From positions 3,100,001-3,164,000 of the forward strand of contig JAQFVV010006274.1 in assembly GCA_028023455.1 (NCBI GenBank): a DNA stretch of 64,000 nt. Reading direction: 5' to 3'. Under the pieces are notes generated by a model. It was given only the letters and a program-made list of their open reading frames with translations, was not told the origin of the DNA and did not search any database. How positions within the stretch are numbered: position 1 is the first letter of the stretch; the number at the start of each line of letters is the position of its first letter. The stretch is from Epiperipatus broadwayi (taxonomy: Eukaryota > Onychophora > Udeonychophora > Euonychophora > Peripatidae). Below, piece by piece: positions 60,060 through 64,000 of this stretch. Both the position numbers and the translations under genes were made by a program.

Positions 60060-61260
60060 ACTTATGTGTGTAATCATTCAAATCTTCCAGATTTGCATCA
60101 CAGTTTTCTAAAGCTTATTATAAATTCTGACTTATTACTTTGTGAAAAATATACCAGTCCAAATACCTCTTATTAAATATGTATTTCACACAATAAACCT
60201 ATGTTTGATAAGTAAACTGGAGACTTGAGACACCTAAATATTCACACCAATATAACAAACAGAAGTTGCCATGTATGTGTCTTAATTAGACCAGTTTTAT
60301 GTTTAAAGTAGACTGTTTTCAGCATTATCATATACATATTTAGACTTAAACACATTGGTTATTTAATATTCTTACTTCATAATTTATATCCATATTAAAA
60401 TACACAGTGAAACAGAAATATGACACTATAAGAAGTATAAATGTATTTAATTGGAAAGTACACCTAAGTAATATGTGCTACCAGTTAAGTCTTTTAGATT
60501 TGCAATATGTTCATCAAAAACTTGTTATAAGTCCTAAATTATCCCTTTGTGAAAAATATACCAGACCAATCTTTTTCATTATACATGTATTTCATCTTAT
60601 AAATTTATATGTGTCAGTTGATGGGAATACTTGAAACATTTTAACATCTACATGAAACAAAACAGCCTATCATGCTGATCATAATTAAGACACGTAAATA
60701 GTAATTGTTGACTATGGTTTCAGTGTGAATATTCAGATGTTTCAATTTTCAACTCAAATGACAAATATAGCTCTATTGTGTTAACAATATATATAATGAG
60801 AGATAGTGTTCTGGAATATTTTTCACAAAGTGATAGCTCAGAATTTATAACAATCATCAGAGTAGTAAATTGCAAATATGGAAGATTGGATTATTTGATG
60901 ATTTTTCTCAGCTGTTCAGTTCAATTATTAAATATATATTCTCCCATAGCATAATATTTTTCTTACAAATCATTTCCACCTAATATGAGATATGAATATT
61001 AAAGAATTAATGGGTTTAAATCTCTCTCAATGCTAAAAACATTCAAGCTTAAAAATCAAAAACTGATCATAATTAAGACTGACTGTTGTTTGGATATGAA
61101 TGTTCAGGTATTTCAAGTTTTTATCTCATCTGATGAATGCATCTTTATTATATAAAATTCATGTATACTGAGAGAGATTAGTTAGACATTTTTCACAAAA
61201 TGGCAGCTCAGGTTTTATATTAAGCTTTACAAAAGTATGTTATAAATCTAGTAGATTTGA
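60060..61260. repeat. Four diverged copies of one repeat, two direct and two inverted
   Basis: TTTGTGAAAAATATACCAG recurs at about 60139 and 60549 on the plus strand, each preceded by an AGATTTGCA block and TTATAA. Reverse copies with TTTTTCACAAA lie at about 60819 and 61189, followed by AGCTCAG-TTTATA. The family is unknown. Confidence 0.65.
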
Positions 61261-61309
61261 TTGATTACAATTATAGCCTACTGTTTAATTAACTAGATAA
61301 GCTCAGTCA

Positions 61310-61380
61310 TATATATATATATTATTTTTCTTTATATATATATATATATATATATAGAAATATATAATATATATATATAA

Positions 61381-61423
<43 letters not shown>
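61310..61423. repeat. Clustered AT dinucleotide microsatellites
   Basis: Three AT runs are separated by TTTTTCTT and GAAATATATAA-type interruptions. Confidence 0.95.
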
Positions 61424-61425
<2 letters not shown>

Positions 61426-61499
61426 CATTTTAATAATGTTAATAACTCATTCACATTTATGATATCAATTTAAAATTAAGATATCAAAATATATTTAGT

Positions 61500-61640
61500 C
61501 ATATATTTGTAAGTATTTCCATCATCTAACATTGAATACTGAATGTATTTAGAAAAAAAATTAAACTTTATTTAAATTTTCCAATTATTTTCAACTGTTA
61601 ATAATAGCACATGGGTTAGCATATACACAATATTTAAATA
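61500..61640 (+). repeat. Segment shared with the hAT element interior
   Basis: It matches 13720-13850 over its length: TATTTCCATCATCTAA, TTTAGAAAA, CAACTGTTA-TAATA and GGTTAG-ATATNCAC in the same order and orientation. It may be a decayed relative of the hAT element or a separate repeat that also sits inside it. Confidence 0.7.
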
Positions 61641-61661
61641 GGATTATTCTTCTCTCGTCTT

Positions 61662-61790
61662 CAGGTGTTGCTGATTTGGCCAGTGACAGTACTAGCATGG
61701 AAATCAATTCTGAACGTCTAGATTCTGGAATGACTGAATTTTAAGGTAACTCTTTAACCAACTGAGCTATTTCGAAACATTGTCTTTATA
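61662..61790 (-). mobile_element. tRNA-derived SINE (family B), second copy
   Basis: On the minus strand AATAGCTCAGTTGGTTAAAG (A box) and the B-box region CTAGACGTTCAGAATTG are followed by body TAGTACTGTCACTGG and CACCTGAAGACGAGAG. Confidence 0.72.
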
Positions 61791-62261
61791 CTAACCTCTG
61801 TGCTATTTTTTTAACTTTTGAATGTAATTGGAAAATTTATATAAAATTTAAAAAATTTTCTAAATATATTCATTATAAAAAAAAAAGATGCAAAATTATT
61901 ATTAATCATGATCATATGCTATTGCCAAATTATCTATGTCCATATGGGCAGAAAACTTAATATATATAATTCCCATTAACCAAAAGAAGGGCTTAAAGTC
62001 TACTCTTCCATTTAGCAGTTAATGATTATATGATATATTTTTCTTTTTTTTTTTAATTAATAATTTAGAATTATAAAAGAAATAATAAAACTGTCAGGAA
62101 AAAAAAATACTTTTCTATCAATGTACATTTTTTTATCATTAGAAAATAGCCGTTTTTTACTTATCTATATCTTTTAGTATCATGTAACCTTTTCAAACCC
62201 TTTTTTTATTTTTTATAATAATATCTCAAGAAACAAATAATGAAAACTTATATATATATAT

Positions 62262-62613
<352 letters not shown>

Positions 62614-62886
62614 TAATGCTATATAATTATCTTGTTATAAAGGTATATATGATTTTTATCACATACAAAAATTCAGGACTTTAGCACAGACTTTCTTTTT
62701 AACTAATTTTGTTGAGAGTTATTGAGAATACGAATTTATTTCATTATAATGCTCATTCACACAGCAATTATCTTTATTTTAAATAAAATGAGTAATTATT
62801 TTGTTTGTGGCATTAACTACATAATTTATTATTTTTCCTCTCTTTTTTTCTGTGATATACAAAAGTTTCCTATTTATATTCATTTA

Positions 62887-63097
<211 letters not shown>

Positions 63098-64000
63098 TTA
63101 CTCATGATGTATTTCCACATTTAGGTTAACACTTTAATTATTATTTTTTGATTTGTATTATGGTCATATGAAACAAATTAAAATGCTCATTGCATTATAT
63201 ATATATTAGTTGTCGATATACACTGGGATATTTCTATATATATACACACAGTTACCAAAACTGTTATTTTTCCAATCAGAAGCCTAAGACAGCAAAAGTC
63301 CTTGCTAATGAATAAAAAGTATTTGTTATTTTTTTAATAAAACATAAATGCTCTGAAAGAGAAGTGAGTATATTTCTTCTCTAATTATATAAAAAATTCT
63401 AGATCAACTTGACATACTTAGAAGATGAAGCTCAAGAGTTAATCACATGGATACTCAAATTTATGTCACAACTCATACGTTTTTAAAGCAAAGTAATTAA
63501 CCATAATATTATTGGGGGGTGGGGGTGGATTTATGAACTATTTACAGTATTTTTATTGATTCATTTTTATTGCTTCTGTTGTTTTCTACATTTATTTATA
63601 TGATAATAACAAGTAATTTATATATAAATGGATATGTTAATGCTAACAAATTTACTAATAGATGTGATATGTTGAATTAACAAGTTGTTTATATTTGGAA
63701 AGTTTAAATAAAGTTTAAAATTTTCTATACATTCGACATTCACTCATAGATTATGGAAATACCATCATTATAAACCTTCAGACAAATACTAAATTTACTA
63801 ATACTGTAATATAGAAGTGAAAAAAATAATAATTGCTTGCAAAAAATGTAATGCAAAATGTGAACAAAAAAAATATATTAAAAAAGAACAAAAAAAACCC
63901 ACTCATTCCAAAACTAAAGTAACTTGGGAGCAAATAGTAGAGAAAAAATCATTTTTGTAAACGAAGAAATATCACCAAAAACAAAGGAAATTCGCATAAT
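63098..64000. other. AT-rich DNA, no feature recognised
   Basis: A G-rich spot GGGGGGTGGGGGTGG (63513-63527) is the only compositional oddity. Confidence 0.45.

Noticed and set aside
63510-63528. G-rich tract as a G-quadruplex
   Set aside because: It has only three G runs, the last of two bases, so a stable three-tetrad fold is not supported.

Overview
The window is animal nuclear DNA that is extremely AT-rich (by eye about three quarters A+T or more), almost free of long open frames, and crowded with degenerate transposable elements and simple repeats. There is no sign of bacterial, organellar or viral gene organisation. The mix of elements suggests a metazoan, probably an arthropod: Penelope-like elements with GIY-YIG endonuclease, a non-LTR retrotransposon with an APE-type endonuclease, a hAT transposon with a KIAA1586-like transposase, a gag-only LTR element with a coiled-coil gag, and several tRNA-derived SINE families. 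An arachnid-like genome would fit the LINE and gag style, but that is a weak inference.

Layout. 0-11 kb is mostly unannotatable AT-rich sequence with a perfect 122-bp-arm hairpin (1521-1797). 11.3-11.8 kb is a short retroelement remnant. 13.2-17.1 kb is a complete-ended hAT element with an 8-bp target duplication and a decayed transposase. 17.3-19.5 kb holds a SINE and a CpG-richer patch with a CTCF-like site. 21.8-23.0 kb has a MITE and two copies, in the same orientation, of a tRNA-like repeat carrying a hammerhead motif. 25.7-28.4 kb has a third copy of that repeat beside two head-to-head Penelope-like fragments. 35.7-39.0 kb has SINEs, a fourth copy of the tRNA-like/hammerhead repeat, and a tandem plus inverted array of another hammerhead-bearing repeat. 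41.5-45.5 kb is a LINE inserted into a Penelope 3' end. 47.5-49.5 kb is an LTR element reduced to a gag fragment. 50.0-50.3 kb is a hairpin with three hammerhead-like cores. 58-59 kb has a minisatellite and the only convincing host coding sequence, a terminal exon on the minus strand (59361-59603). 60-63 kb is repeats and very long microsatellites.

Most unusual feature. Five unrelated repeat families each contain a recognisable type I hammerhead ribozyme core: CTGANGA, a short hairpin helix II, GAAA, a helix III of only 1-3 bp, then the cleavage position and a helix I strand. I count about a dozen motifs, some clearly decayed. Short-helix-III hammerheads are known from Penelope-like elements. 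Here they occur in a Penelope-like element with RT and endonuclease remnants, in a separate tRNA-like repeat, and in three repeats of unknown class. The helix assignments were drawn by hand and activity is untested.
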